This document shows, piece by piece, positions 41,652 to 51,221 of a stretch of 64,000 nt of DNA. The notes under the pieces are model-generated. The model worked only from the letters and a program-made list of their open reading frames with translations, was not told the origin of the DNA and did no database searches. A program made the position numbers and the translations under genes. This DNA is from Streptomyces sp. RB17. GTDB lineage: Bacteria; Actinomycetota; Actinomycetes; Streptomycetales; Streptomycetaceae. The stretch is from the NCBI RefSeq assembly GCF_009604455.1, contig NZ_WEGL01000010.1:1-64000 (forward strand), in the 5' to 3' direction. The first letter of the stretch is position 1; each line of letters begins with the position of its first letter.

Positions 41652-41932
41652 CACGTCCAACTTGCCTGGTTTTTCACGACCGCTCGTGTCACGTTTTGGT
41701 GTATATCCGCATCCGCTGTGGCGGTCTTCGGCCCGGTGTGACGCGTCGGACGGGCAGGAAGGGGCAGACGGGCCTGCCAGCGGCGTCGCTTTGGTGATTA
41801 GGCTGGGGTCGGGCAGTGCGCGCGCTGCGACGCAGGGGTCCGGTGACCCAGGGGGAAGCCCGGCGAATCGTACGACAGGAACGGTCGCCCCCAAGCACGG
41901 CATGAGGGTGTTCGACCACACCAGGAGGAACT

Positions 41933-44900
41933 GTGAACAGCGATCGGGACGGGATCCGCGGGGGTTGGGACACACCCGACGACGACCAGACCGACGCGGA
42001 GTCCGCCATCGAGATGACGGGCGAGTTCACCATCGACTACGCGCCGCCCGCCTGGTACACGCAGAACGCGCAGGGCGCGTCCGGTGCGTCTTCGTCGACT
42101 CCGGCGCCCCCGCCACCCCCGCAGGGCGCCCCGTTCACCCCGCCTCAGGGGACTCCGTACGCGCCGCCGCCCCCGCCGTCCCCGCCGGCCCAGGGTGCTC
42201 CCTACGCCGCGCCCATGCCGCCCGCGCCGCCCGTCGGGAACCCCGTCCCGATGCCGCGGTTGCCGGAGGGCTTCGAGGCGCAGCAGCCGCAGGCCGCGCC
42301 GCCGGCTCAGCAGGCGCAGCCGGAGGCACCGGCGCCCGCGGTCGAGCCGGAGACGAACAACGGGGACCTGGAGAGCGGGGCCACCATGCGGTTCTCCGCC
42401 GTGGCCCTGAAGCGCGAGATCGCCGAGATCGCCGAGCGCGCGGCCGCGATGCGGGACGGCGTCGGCGACGAGGGCGCCGCGGAGGCGGAGGGTACTACCT
42501 CGGGCCCCGCCGGTGCCGAGGGCGACACGTCCGAGGCGTCCGCGCAGGTGGTCTCCGCCGAGGGCGCCGAGGAGGGGGCGGACGCGACGTCCACTGACGT
42601 GGTCTCCGTGGGGGCCGGTGCTGGGGACGGCACCGGTTCCGGGCACGATGCCGGTTCCGGGGAGGATGCGGCCCTCCCCGACGCCGATGAGGAGGAAGGC
42701 GAGGGCGAAGGCGAGAGCAAGGCCCAGGTCGAGGACACGGTCGAGGGCGACGCCGGTACCGAGGCCGCGGACACCGACGGTGCTCCGGACGGGTCGGCCG
42801 CCGACACCGACGCCGACAGCGCCGGGGCCGCCAACGCCGGGTCCGGCGACGCCGAGTCCGACGCTTCCGGCGTCACCGACGGCGTGGCGCAGGGCGCCGT
42901 CGCCGCCACCGAGGCCACCACCGACGCCGCCGTGCAGAACGGCGCGCCTCAACCCGGCGTACCGGAGAACGGCGCCCAGCCCGGCGGCACCTCGCAGACT
43001 GGCGCCCCCCAGGCCGCCGCCGTACCGCCCGCGCCCGCCCAGGACGCCCGGCCCGGCTGGACGCCTCCGCCCGCGCCGCAGAGCGGGGTGCCTCCGTTGC
43101 CGCCCTCCTACCAGCCCGCGGCGCCCGCTCCGGCGGCGCAGTGGCCCGCGCAGCAGCCCGGTCCGATGCCGGGGCAGCCGCAGCCGGCGCCCGCGCAGGG
43201 CCCCGGTGGCGCGCCCGGCCAGCAGCCGCCGTTCCAGCCGCAGGCCCCGCAGCCCGCGCCCGCCGCCTGGCAGCAGCCCAACCAGGCGAACCAGCCGAAC
43301 CAGCCCGGTACGCCCACCGCCGCGCAGCCCGGTCAGTCGAACCCGGCCGGCCAGCCGGCGGCGGGCCCGGGACCGCAACCGAACCCGGCGAACCCTGCCG
43401 CAGCGGGTGGTTACGGCTTCCCCCAGCCCCCGGCCCCCCAGCCGGACCCCAACAGCCCACATGCGGCTGGCGGTTACGGCTTCCCCCAGCCCCCCGCCCC
43501 GCAGCCCAACCCCAACGCCCCCCACACAACTGGCGGTTACGGCTTCCCCCAGCCCGGCCACCCCCAGCCCCATCCCCAGCCCCAGCCCCGGCCAGGCGGT
43601 TACGGCTTCCCCCAGCCCCCCGCCCCGCAGCCCAACCCCAACGCCCCCCACACAACTGGCGGTTACGGCTTCCCCCAGCCCGGCAACCCCCAGCCCCAGC
43701 CCCAGCCAGGCGGTTACGGCTTCCCGCAGCCCCCCGCCCCGCAGCCCAGCCCCAACAGCCCCAATCCGGCCGGTGGTTATGGCTTCCCGCCGCCTCCGCA
43801 AGGCCCGGACGGCGCACCCGCGGCCGAGGGGCAGCAGGCCTCCCAGGCACCTCCGGCACCCGCGGCACCCCCGGCCCCGCAGGCCCCCCAGGCGCCGGTG
43901 GATCCGCGGTCCGGGGCGGCGTGGCCGCAGCCTGTGCAGCACGACCAGCGGCAGCCGACCAACCCCGGTGCCGCACCGCTCGGTTACACGGCCGCCGTGG
44001 AGCTGTCCTCGGACCGGCTCCTCAACAACAAGCGGCAGAAGGCGAAGAGCGGGCGGCCCGCGGCGGCGGGCGGCCGGTTCAAGCTCGGTGGCAAGAAGGA
44101 GGAGGCCGAGCGGCAGCGCAAGCTGGAGCTGATCCGCACCCCGGTGCTGTCCTGCTACCGGATCGCGGTCATCAGCCTCAAGGGCGGCGTCGGCAAGACG
44201 ACCACGACCACCGCGCTCGGCTCCACCCTCGCCACCGAGCGGCAGGACAAGATCCTCGCCATCGACGCCAACCCGGACGCGGGTACGCTCGGGCGGCGCG
44301 TGCGCCGGGAGACGGGTGCCACCATCCGTGACCTCGTGCAGGCGATCCCGTACCTGAACTCGTACATGGACATCCGGCGGTTCACCTCGCAGGCGTCCTC
44401 CGGTCTGGAGATCATCGCCAACGACGTGGACCCGGCCGTCTCGACCACGTTCAACGACGAGGACTACCGGCGCGCGATCGACGTCCTCGGCCGGCAGTAC
44501 CCGGTCATCCTGACCGACTCGGGCACGGGCCTGCTGTACAGCGCCATGCGCGGGGTGCTCGACCTCGCCGACCAGCTGATCATCATCTCCACGCCGTCCG
44601 TGGACGGTGCGAGCAGCGCCAGTACGACGCTGGACTGGCTGGGCGCGCACGGCTACGCCGACCTGGTCTCCCGCTCGCTCACCGTGATCTCCGGTGTCCG
44701 TGAGACCGGCAAGATGATCAAGGTCGAGGACATCGTGGCGCACTTCGAGACGCGCACGCGCGCGGTCGTGGTCGTGCCCTTCGACGAGCATCTGGCCGCC
44801 GGTGCCGAGGTCGACCTCGACATGATGCGGCCCAAGACGCGCGAGGCGTACTTCAATCTCGCCGCACTGGTCGCCGAGGACTTCGTACGGCACCAGCAGG

Positions 44901-45256
44901 CGCACGGCCTGTGGACCAGTGACGGCAACCCGCCGCCCGTGGCCGCCCCTCCGATGCCGGGCCAGCAGATGCCGGGCCAGGCCTATCCGCAGGCCCCCGG
45001 CCAGCCGTACGCCCCGGGCCAGCAGCCGTACCCGCCGCAGCAAGGGCAGCCGTACCCGCCGCAGCAAGGGCAGCCGTACCCGCCGCAGCAGGGGCAGCCG
45101 TATCCGCCCCAGCAGCCGGGGCAGCCCTACCCGCAGGCCGCTCCGGGCCAGCCGTATCCGCCGCAGCAGGGACAACCGCCCCAGTCGCCCGAGGTGTACG
45201 GCTACCCGCAGCCCCCGCAGGGCCAGCAGCCTCCGCAGGGCCCGCCCCAGCAGTAG
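41933..45256 (+). CDS. EspI-like protein: Pro/Gln-rich with ParA/MinD-type ATPase domain
   Basis: 1107 residues. About 700 residues of Pro/Ala/Gln/Glu-rich sequence lead to a SIMIBI (ParA/MinD) ATPase domain (about 730-1000) with the deviant Walker A KGGVGKTTTT (K750, K755). A switch strand (DANPDAGTLGRRVRRETGAT) and the VILTDSGTGLL strand follow. A GQPYPPQQ-repeat tail ends the chain. The plan matches the ESX-linked EspI group of mycobacteria. Seven GGYGFP units occur between 43404 and 43795. The GTG start at 41933 has AGGAGGAA, a strong site. It probably couples ATP to ESX assembly or regulation. Confidence 0.88.
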   Translation: MNSDRDGIRGGWDTPDDDQTDAESAIEMTGEFTIDYAPPAWYTQNAQGASGASSSTPAPPPPPQGAPFTPPQGTPYAPPPPPSPPAQGAPYAAPMPPAPPVGNPVPMPRLPEGFEAQQPQAAPPAQQAQPEAPAPAVEPETNNGDLESGATMRFSAVALKREIAEIAERAAAMRDGVGDEGAAEAEGTTSGPAGAEGDTSEASAQVVSAEGAEEGADATSTDVVSVGAGAGDGTGSGHDAGSGEDAALPDADEEEGEGEGESKAQVEDTVEGDAGTEAADTDGAPDGSAADTDADSAGAANAGSGDAESDASGVTDGVAQGAVAATEATTDAAVQNGAPQPGVPENGAQPGGTSQTGAPQAAAVPPAPAQDARPGWTPPPAPQSGVPPLPPSYQPAAPAPAAQWPAQQPGPMPGQPQPAPAQGPGGAPGQQPPFQPQAPQPAPAAWQQPNQANQPNQPGTPTAAQPGQSNPAGQPAAGPGPQPNPANPAAAGGYGFPQPPAPQPDPNSPHAAGGYGFPQPPAPQPNPNAPHTTGGYGFPQPGHPQPHPQPQPRPGGYGFPQPPAPQPNPNAPHTTGGYGFPQPGNPQPQPQPGGYGFPQPPAPQPSPNSPNPAGGYGFPPPPQGPDGAPAAEGQQASQAPPAPAAPPAPQAPQAPVDPRSGAAWPQPVQHDQRQPTNPGAAPLGYTAAVELSSDRLLNNKRQKAKSGRPAAAGGRFKLGGKKEEAERQRKLELIRTPVLSCYRIAVISLKGGVGKTTTTTALGSTLATERQDKILAIDANPDAGTLGRRVRRETGATIRDLVQAIPYLNSYMDIRRFTSQASSGLEIIANDVDPAVSTTFNDEDYRRAIDVLGRQYPVILTDSGTGLLYSAMRGVLDLADQLIIISTPSVDGASSASTTLDWLGAHGYADLVSRSLTVISGVRETGKMIKVEDIVAHFETRTRAVVVVPFDEHLAAGAEVDLDMMRPKTREAYFNLAALVAEDFVRHQQAHGLWTSDGNPPPVAAPPMPGQQMPGQAYPQAPGQPYAPGQQPYPPQQGQPYPPQQGQPYPPQQGQPYPPQQPGQPYPQAAPGQPYPPQQGQPPQSPEVYGYPQPPQGQQPPQGPPQQ
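43404..43800 (+). repeat. GGYGFPQP coding repeats
   Basis: Seven in-frame copies of the unit GGYGFP(Q/P)P, with spacers rich in Pro/Gln/Asn. At the DNA level the core GGCGGTTACGGCTTCCCCCA is nearly identical between copies, so the array is prone to expansion or contraction by slippage or recombination. Confidence 0.85.
45010..45175 (+). repeat. GQPYPPQQ coding repeats
   Basis: The C-terminal tail of the EspI-like protein is built of about five GQPYPPQQ units. Three adjacent 24-base DNA copies (CAGCCGTACCCGCCGCAGCA core) are almost identical. Confidence 0.85.
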
Positions 45257-45267
45257 GCGGCACGACC

Positions 45268-45302
45268 AAGGGCGGCCGGTGCTCGTCGCACCGGCCGCCC
45301 TT
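45268..45302. terminator. bidirectional terminator between EspI-like gene and ribF
   Basis: Perfect 15-base arms AAGGGCGGCCGGTGC / GCACCGGCCGCCCTT with a 5-base loop, between convergent stop codons. Confidence 0.8.
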
Positions 45303-45326
45303 GTGTGTCGTAGAACCGCCGGAGGC

Positions 45327-46274
45327 CTACTCCTCCGCCGACACGATCTCCCGGCACCGCTTCACATCCGCGGCCATCTGCTCCAGCAGGGCCTCCAGCG
45401 TGTCGAACTTCGCCTGGCCGCGCACATAGGCGAGGAAGTCGACGGCGACGTGCAGGCCGTACAGGTCGAGGCCGACGCGGTCGATGGCGTACGCCTCCAC
45501 CGTGCGCTCGGTGCCGTCGAACTGCGGGTTCGTGCCGACGGAGATCGCGGCCGGCATGGCCTCGCCCTCGACGTGCAGATAGCCGGCGTAGACGCCGTCG
45601 GCGGGGATGGCGGTGTGCGGCAGCGTCTCGACGTTGGCCGTCGGGAAGCCCAGTTCGCGGCCGCGCTGGGCGCCGCGGACGACCACGCCCTCCACCCGGT
45701 GCGGGCGGCCCAGGATCTCGCGGGCGCCTTCGACGTCGCCCTCGGCGACCAGGCGGCGGGTCAGGGTCGAGGAGAACGGGAGGCCGCCGCCCGCCTCGCC
45801 GGTGACGTACAGGTCGACGACCTCGACCTCGAAGTCGTAGATCTTGCCCTGTTCCGTGAGGAATTCCACGTTGCCGGCGGCCTTGTGGCCGAAGCGGAAG
45901 TTCGGGCCCTCCACGACTGCCTTCGCGTGCAGCTTGTCCACCAGGACCTTCACCACGAAATCGGCGGGCGAGAGCTTCGAGAACTCGGTGGTGAAGGGCA
46001 GGATGAGGACCGCGTCCACGCCCAGGTCCGCCATCAGCTCGGCGCGACGGTGGTGCGGGGCGAGCAGCGGCGGGTGACTGCCGGGGCGGACGACCTCGCT
46101 GGGGTGCGGGTCGAAGGTGACCACGACGGCCGGGACGCCCAGCTGGCGGGCGCGGTCGACGGCGTGCTTGATGATCAGCTGGTGGCCGCGGTGGACGCCG
46201 TCGTAGGAACCGATGGTGACGACGCTGCGCCCCCAGTCCTGGGGGATGTCCTCCAAGCCACGCCAGCGCTGCAC
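45327..46274 (-). CDS. ribF: bifunctional riboflavin kinase / FAD synthetase
   Basis: 315 residues making FMN and FAD from riboflavin. The N-terminal FMN adenylyltransferase half has SYDGVHRGHQ (nucleotide-binding H-x-G-H type) and EGPNFRFGHKAAGN. The C-terminal riboflavin-kinase half has GRELGFPTANVE and the VGTNPQFDG loop. The start is GTG at 46274. No FMN riboswitch is visible upstream; the leader carries a purine-rich repeated tract on the coding strand. truB lies upstream beyond the large gene at 46464. Confidence 0.96.
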   Translation of the reverse strand: MQRWRGLEDIPQDWGRSVVTIGSYDGVHRGHQLIIKHAVDRARQLGVPAVVVTFDPHPSEVVRPGSHPPLLAPHHRRAELMADLGVDAVLILPFTTEFSKLSPADFVVKVLVDKLHAKAVVEGPNFRFGHKAAGNVEFLTEQGKIYDFEVEVVDLYVTGEAGGGLPFSSTLTRRLVAEGDVEGAREILGRPHRVEGVVVRGAQRGRELGFPTANVETLPHTAIPADGVYAGYLHVEGEAMPAAISVGTNPQFDGTERTVEAYAIDRVGLDLYGLHVAVDFLAYVRGQAKFDTLEALLEQMAADVKRCREIVSAEE

Positions 46275-46400
46275 TGTGACCGCTCCTCGAACCCGTGTCC
46301 ATGTCGATGCCTAAGACTTGCGCAGGTCTAAGGGTGCCATGCCGGGTGCCCCGGGCCCGCATCGGTATCGGGGCTGTGACCGGGCGCACGTCCCTGGCGG

Positions 46401-46456
46401 TCCCTTTCTCGTCCCTTGTCCGGCCCTTTGCCTGGCCCTTTTCTCGTGCCTTTGCC
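46401..46456 (-). repeat. purine-rich degenerate repeats upstream of ribF
   Basis: On the minus strand the tract reads as repeats of the type GGCAAAGG / GAAAAGGG / GACAAGGG for about 55 bases between the large gene's stop codon (46464) and the ribF start. It is low-complexity and untranslated. Confidence 0.45.
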
Positions 46457-46463
46457 GCGCCGC

Positions 46464-49400
46464 TCACGCCGGTACGCGGACGCCGGCGAGGTTCTCGAGC
46501 GTGCGGCGGGTGCTGGGGCCCACGACGGCGGCCCAGTCCTCCGGGGTGGCGGCCAGCCAGCGCGCCATCGACGCGGCGAACCCGGGCACGTGCCGGCCCA
46601 GGTCGACCAGGCCGCGGTCGAAGCGGGTGGCGCCCTCGGGGGTGCGGACGAGGAGCAGACCGGTGCGGTGGACAAGCCCGCGGACCTCCTCCTCCCGCCC
46701 GTCCCCGGCGCCGTGCTCGGCGGCCGCGTGCAGGACGGCGTCCAGCACGGACGGTTCCTGTTCCCGGGCGAGCAGGAACTCCAGCAGCTCGCGGCGCAGC
46801 GCGCCGGAAGCGGGGGTGCCGGCGGCGGCGAGGACGGTGGCGAGGGCGGCGCGGAGCTGTTCGGGGGCGTCCTCGAGCAGGCCGGTGACCAGGGGCAGCA
46901 GGACGGGGCGAACGGTGGGGCCCTGGGCGAGGCGGCGGTCGACGTGGGCGGCGAGGTGACCGGCGGTGTGCGGGCGCAGCCGTACCGTCTCCCGCAACAG
47001 GGGCGCTACGCGGCGGGCGAGGGCCGGGGTGGGGACGTCGGTGAGGGTGCGCAGCGCGTCCCCCGCGAGCGATGCGTCCCCCGCGTGCCCCATGAGCGGC
47101 GGGTCCCCCGCGTACGGCACCTCCTCCGCGAACGACGTCTCTCCTGCGTGCGGGCCGTGCAGCCGGGCGCGGAAGGCCGCCAGGACCGGTTCGGGATGGG
47201 TGGTCAGGGCGGGGGCGAGGGCGCTCGCCGGGATCTGCGGGTCGCCGGCGGCGAAGTGCCGCAGGGCGGCGGCGAGGTGCCGGTCGCGGGTGTGCGGGTC
47301 GCGGACCAGCTGGGCGAGGGCGCCGCCGTGCAGGGTGCGGTCGGCGGGGCGGGCGAGCAGGGCGAGCGCGGCGTACCGCAGCAGCTCGCGGTCGGCCTCC
47401 GAACGGACGTGCGGGGCCGCGCGCAGGCCGTGGGCCACGGCCGCGACCCGGCGGGCGGGCCGCTCGTCGTGCGCCCAGCGGTCGACGGCCCGGCAGACGG
47501 CCGACGGCTCGTCCTCTGCGAGGGTCGCGAGCAGTTCGTCGGCGCGCCGGTGCGCGCAGGCCACCAGGATCTCGGTGAGGTCGTCCAGCGCGGCGTGCCG
47601 GTGGGTGTGCAGCAGGGCCTGCGCGGCGGTCGCGACGGTGGCGTGCGGGGTCGCGGGCAGCGGCCGTTCGTCGTCGAACCAGCGGGTCAGCCCCGGCTGT
47701 ACGACGGCGGGGGCGGCGGCGAGCAGCCGGGCGACGGCGTCCAGGTAGCGCTCTCCGGACTCCGAGGCCGTCTGGGGGGCCGGGTCGGCCAGCACGAGCC
47801 GGCGCAGCAGATCCAGCCGCTCGCTGTCGCACACCGGCAGCTCGGTCCAGAAGCCGGGGCCGAACTCGGCCGGCACGGGCCGCTGTGCGCGGCGCCAGGC
47901 GACGATCCGGTCGGCGAGCAGCCGCAGCACCTCGGTGTACGGCGTCGCGTCCGGGACCTCCAGCAGGGTGCGGGCGAGCAGCCGTGCGGCCCACCAGGAG
48001 CCGGGGTCGCGGTCCAGGGCGTCCGCCAAGTCCCGGAGCCGGGCGGCCAGTTGCCGGTCTCCGTGCTGTCGGGCGAGGAGCAGCAGGGCTTGGACGACGG
48101 GGCCGACGCGATGGTGCGGCACCGGCACGGGAGCGGTCTCCAGGTCCGCACGGGGGTGGTGGACCAGGGCGCGCAGGGCCTCGTCGAGGTCGAGGTGCAT
48201 GCCCTGGATCCAGTCGGCCAGCTCCTCGTGCGCGAAGCGGTAGCCCCGGCCCGCCGGGACGAGCAGGCCCTCGGTCAGTACGGCGGACGCCCAGCCGGTG
48301 CCGCCGCCGAGCCGGGCCGGGGCGGGGCCCCAGGGGAACACCGCCTCGAACGACTCCCGGTCCAGCTCGCCCTGCCCCGGGCCGAGGCTCCGCCGGGCGG
48401 CCTCGTGCACCTGCCCGGCCACGCGAGCGGCGAGCCGGCGTACGGCGGTGCCGCGCAGCCCGCTCTCCGCGGCGAGCCGGACCGCGATCCGCAGGCACAT
48501 CAGGTCCAGGTGGGCGGAGAACACCGCGTGCCGGTCGACCGGCCCCGCGATCTCCGCATCCGGGTTGGTGGCCCGGACTTCGGACAGCAGCCGCAGGGTG
48601 AGCGGATGCCGGGCGTCACACTCGGCGAGGACGCCATCGGGGATCGCGAACCGGACGCGCGCCAGACGGGCCTCGTCCGCGGTCAGATCGGGCAGATGAA
48701 GGCAGGGAGGGAGGGGTGCGGTCGGCCTGCTGGGGGCAGGGGCGGCGGTGCATGGATCGGTGGGGGCTTCGGGAGCCGTTGCCGTGGGAGTCGCGGTGCC
48801 TGCCTGAACGGCGGGATCGGCACCATCGGCCGAGGCGGCGGACACTGCCGGGCCGGCCGGGGTGGCCGAAGCCCCGGGAATCCCCGACCCCGCGGACCCG
48901 GCCGGAACCATGGGATCGGTGTGGGCGGACGTGGCCATGGAACCGGTGCGGGCAGCCGACGCCCCGGGACCGACGGGGGCAGCCGGAGCCGCAAGGCCGG
49001 TAACAGCATCGGCCGAGGTAGCGGGCACCGCCGGGCCGGCCGGGGTGGCCGAAGCCCCGGGAATCCCCGACCCCGCGGACCCGGCCGGAACCATGGGATC
49101 GGTGGGGGCGGACGTGGCCGTGAAACCGGTGCGGGCAGCCGACGCCCCGGGACCGACGGGGGCGGCCGGAGCCGCAAGGCCGGTAGGGGCGCCCGGAGCC
49201 ACGGGACCGGAAGGGGCATCCCCAGCCACCAGACCGGAAGGAGCGCCCGGAGCCACATGGCCGATCGCGGCGCCCGGAGCCACAGAACCGGGACAGGCAG
49301 CCCCAGCCACCAGACCGGAAGGGCCCGCCGGAGCCACCGGACCGGGAGGGGCGGCCCAAGCCAGCGGATCGGAAGCGGCCGTCGGAGCCGCGGATCCGGC

Positions 49401-51221
49401 CGGCGCGGGGGTGGCCGCGCAATCGGCCGGAGTCGCCCAACCGGCCGGGGCCGCGCAAGCGGCGAGCGTGCCGGGAGCCGTGAAGCCGGTCCAGGTCTCG
49501 GGTGCGGCGGACCCTGCCGGAGCCCCGGGAGCCGTCAAGCCGGTCCAGATCTCGGGTGCGGCGGACCCTGCCGGAGCCCCGGGAGCCGTCAAGCCGGTCC
49601 AGGTCTCGGGTGCGGCGGACCCTGCCGGGGCCCCGGGAGCAGCGGAGCCGGCTGAAGCCGCCGGAGCCGGCGGGGTGGCGGAGGCCGCGGGGGGTGTCGG
49701 CGTGTGCAGCACGTCGGTGGGGAACTCCGCTCCCGCTCGCTCCCAGTACTCCTCCCGGCAGGCGATCGCCAGGCGCGCCCCGGTCCGGCGCAGCCAGGCG
49801 GCGGTTCGCCTGGTCCAGTCGGGGAGGTGGTGGGCGAGGACGGGGGGCATCTCCTCGGGGCCGTCCAGGAGGAGCAGGAGCGGGCGGCCGGCCCGCGCGG
49901 CCAGATGGGCCAGGTGTTCGGGGGTGAGGTCGCCGAGGGATTCGGGAGGCATGGAACGGGCGGCGGCGACGATCCTCGCGGCCCGTTCCAGCGTGCGGCG
50001 GGCCGCGTCGGCCACGGAGACGTCGGCATCCTCCAGGTCGGCGCCGCGCAGCCACAGCGTGGGGGCGGGCCGCTCGCCGCGGGCCCGGCGCGCGGCGAGG
50101 GCCGCGAGGGCCGTCGTACGGCCGCTGCCGGGGGCTCCGACCAGCCCGAGCACGGCCCGCCCGCCGTCCTCGAAAACGGCCAACTCCCGTGCCACACCAT
50201 GGCGTTCGACCGGTTCCACAGCGCCGGCGAGAAGGCCCTGCGGGCCGTCCTGGCCGACCGAGGTGGCGGTCAGCTGCAGAATCCCGGCGAGATTGAGGTC
50301 GTCGCCGTAGGCGGGCACGGTGGCCGCGTTGCGGGCGAGCAGCTCACCGAGGGGGCCGTCGGCGGGCCGGACCGGCACCGCGAAGCCCGTGTCACGCTGC
50401 GCGGAGGTCAGGGCGGTGCCGAGGACGCCGACCACCGCGCCGGTCTCCGCGTCCAGCACCGGTCCCCCGGCCGCCCCGCCGCCCAGCCGCAGCGCGTCCT
50501 GCCCGGCGGTGCCGATCGCCAGTTCCAGTGCGTCCTGGAGGAGGTGGAAGCGGTCGGTGGCGGTGTACGTCACCTCGGTGGCGGCCAGCACCCGCGCCTC
50601 CCGCCAGCAGCCCGCGAGGATCCGTACATAGGTTCCGGCGTCGATCCGTTCCCGCACGGACAGCGGCAGTGGATCCGAGTCCAGGCCCTCCGTGCGGACG
50701 AGCGCCAGGTCGCGCTCCGGCAGCGGGATGACGGCGTCGGCGGCGACCACACAGGTACGGTCGCCGCCCGCGACCTGCAGCACGAGCCGGGGCAGGCCGT
50801 CGACCGTCTCGTGGCTGGTGAGCAGGGTCCCCTGGTGATCGGCGAGGAAGCCGACGCCGCGGGGGCGGCCGGCGAGGTCGCGGATCTGGACGAGGGCGGG
50901 GTCGGGGTGCGGGTCCCGGCCTGCCGGGGGGTTCGAGGGGCCTGTTGTGGCCTCCGGGAAGTCCGAGAAGCATGTGGCGCCGCCGACAGCTGCGGCCCCA
51001 GTGGTGTATCCGGTGCTGTATCCAGTCGTGTATCCGGTGGCGGCCGCGGCGCTCCTGCCGTCCCTGCGGTTCCGCTCTCCCCGTCGGAAGCGGTCCCCCG
51101 CCTCCCGCGAACCGGCAGCCGCCTCCCGCGAACCGGCAGCCGCCTCCCGCGAACCGTCCGCCGTCCCCCACGGACCGTCCGCCGCCGGCCGGCGACCGCT
51201 TCCGGTGCGCCGTCCCGCCAT
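46464..51221 (-). CDS. giant trypsin-like/NTPase protein with Ala-rich tandem-repeat linker
   Basis: 1585 residues. The N-terminal region (1-80) has SREAAAG and YTTG repeats. A trypsin-like domain (about 100-290) keeps H137 (TSHETV) and D161 (DLALV) but reads GGAAGGPV where GxSGGP is expected (A251 for the nucleophile Ser). A P-loop NTPase domain (about 355-500) has GAPGSGRT at 362-369, with Arg at the usual Lys, and LLLLLDGPEE as Walker B. A low-complexity Ala/Pro/Gly linker (about 515-850) is made of tandem repeats. The rest is helical. ATG at 51221 follows GGGGAGG. It lies between truB and ribF, as in other Streptomyces. No membrane segment or signal peptide is evident. Confidence 0.8.
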   Translation of the reverse strand: MAGRRTGSGRRPAADGPWGTADGSREAAAGSREAAAGSREAGDRFRRGERNRRDGRSAAAATGYTTGYSTGYTTGAAAVGGATCFSDFPEATTGPSNPPAGRDPHPDPALVQIRDLAGRPRGVGFLADHQGTLLTSHETVDGLPRLVLQVAGGDRTCVVAADAVIPLPERDLALVRTEGLDSDPLPLSVRERIDAGTYVRILAGCWREARVLAATEVTYTATDRFHLLQDALELAIGTAGQDALRLGGGAAGGPVLDAETGAVVGVLGTALTSAQRDTGFAVPVRPADGPLGELLARNAATVPAYGDDLNLAGILQLTATSVGQDGPQGLLAGAVEPVERHGVARELAVFEDGGRAVLGLVGAPGSGRTTALAALAARRARGERPAPTLWLRGADLEDADVSVADAARRTLERAARIVAAARSMPPESLGDLTPEHLAHLAARAGRPLLLLLDGPEEMPPVLAHHLPDWTRRTAAWLRRTGARLAIACREEYWERAGAEFPTDVLHTPTPPAASATPPAPAASAGSAAPGAPAGSAAPETWTGLTAPGAPAGSAAPEIWTGLTAPGAPAGSAAPETWTGFTAPGTLAACAAPAGWATPADCAATPAPAGSAAPTAASDPLAWAAPPGPVAPAGPSGLVAGAACPGSVAPGAAIGHVAPGAPSGLVAGDAPSGPVAPGAPTGLAAPAAPVGPGASAARTGFTATSAPTDPMVPAGSAGSGIPGASATPAGPAVPATSADAVTGLAAPAAPVGPGASAARTGSMATSAHTDPMVPAGSAGSGIPGASATPAGPAVSAASADGADPAVQAGTATPTATAPEAPTDPCTAAPAPSRPTAPLPPCLHLPDLTADEARLARVRFAIPDGVLAECDARHPLTLRLLSEVRATNPDAEIAGPVDRHAVFSAHLDLMCLRIAVRLAAESGLRGTAVRRLAARVAGQVHEAARRSLGPGQGELDRESFEAVFPWGPAPARLGGGTGWASAVLTEGLLVPAGRGYRFAHEELADWIQGMHLDLDEALRALVHHPRADLETAPVPVPHHRVGPVVQALLLLARQHGDRQLAARLRDLADALDRDPGSWWAARLLARTLLEVPDATPYTEVLRLLADRIVAWRRAQRPVPAEFGPGFWTELPVCDSERLDLLRRLVLADPAPQTASESGERYLDAVARLLAAAPAVVQPGLTRWFDDERPLPATPHATVATAAQALLHTHRHAALDDLTEILVACAHRRADELLATLAEDEPSAVCRAVDRWAHDERPARRVAAVAHGLRAAPHVRSEADRELLRYAALALLARPADRTLHGGALAQLVRDPHTRDRHLAAALRHFAAGDPQIPASALAPALTTHPEPVLAAFRARLHGPHAGETSFAEEVPYAGDPPLMGHAGDASLAGDALRTLTDVPTPALARRVAPLLRETVRLRPHTAGHLAAHVDRRLAQGPTVRPVLLPLVTGLLEDAPEQLRAALATVLAAAGTPASGALRRELLEFLLAREQEPSVLDAVLHAAAEHGAGDGREEEVRGLVHRTGLLLVRTPEGATRFDRGLVDLGRHVPGFAASMARWLAATPEDWAAVVGPSTRRTLENLAGVRVPA
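48824..49185 (-). repeat. 183-bp tandem duplication inside the giant gene
   Basis: Two copies of a 183-base unit (61 codons, in frame) run 48824-49006 and 49007 to about 49185, with only a few differences. Both encode Ala/Pro/Gly-rich segments with PAGSAGSGIPGASATPAG. The near identity suggests recent duplication. Confidence 0.85.
49491..49652 (-). repeat. 54-bp x3 tandem repeat inside the giant gene
   Basis: Three consecutive 54-base units (18 codons) begin at 49491, 49545 and 49599. They encode APGAPAGSAAPETWTGLT-like units. The first two differ at few positions; the third drifts at its end. Confidence 0.85.

Noticed and set aside
43404..43800. CRISPR-like repeat-spacer array
   Set aside because: The repeats are in frame, encode GGYGFPQP, and sit inside a coding gene; spacers are not unique sequences.
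41798..45175. Very long minus-strand open frame opposite the EspI-like gene
   Set aside because: Translation is Arg/Gly/Leu-rich low complexity and mirrors the GC codon bias of the real gene, which has a strong ribosome site and a clear ATPase domain.
46275..46463. FMN riboswitch upstream of ribF
   Set aside because: No RFN-type conserved blocks are seen; only a purine-rich tract and a short AGACTTGCGCAGGTCT dyad.
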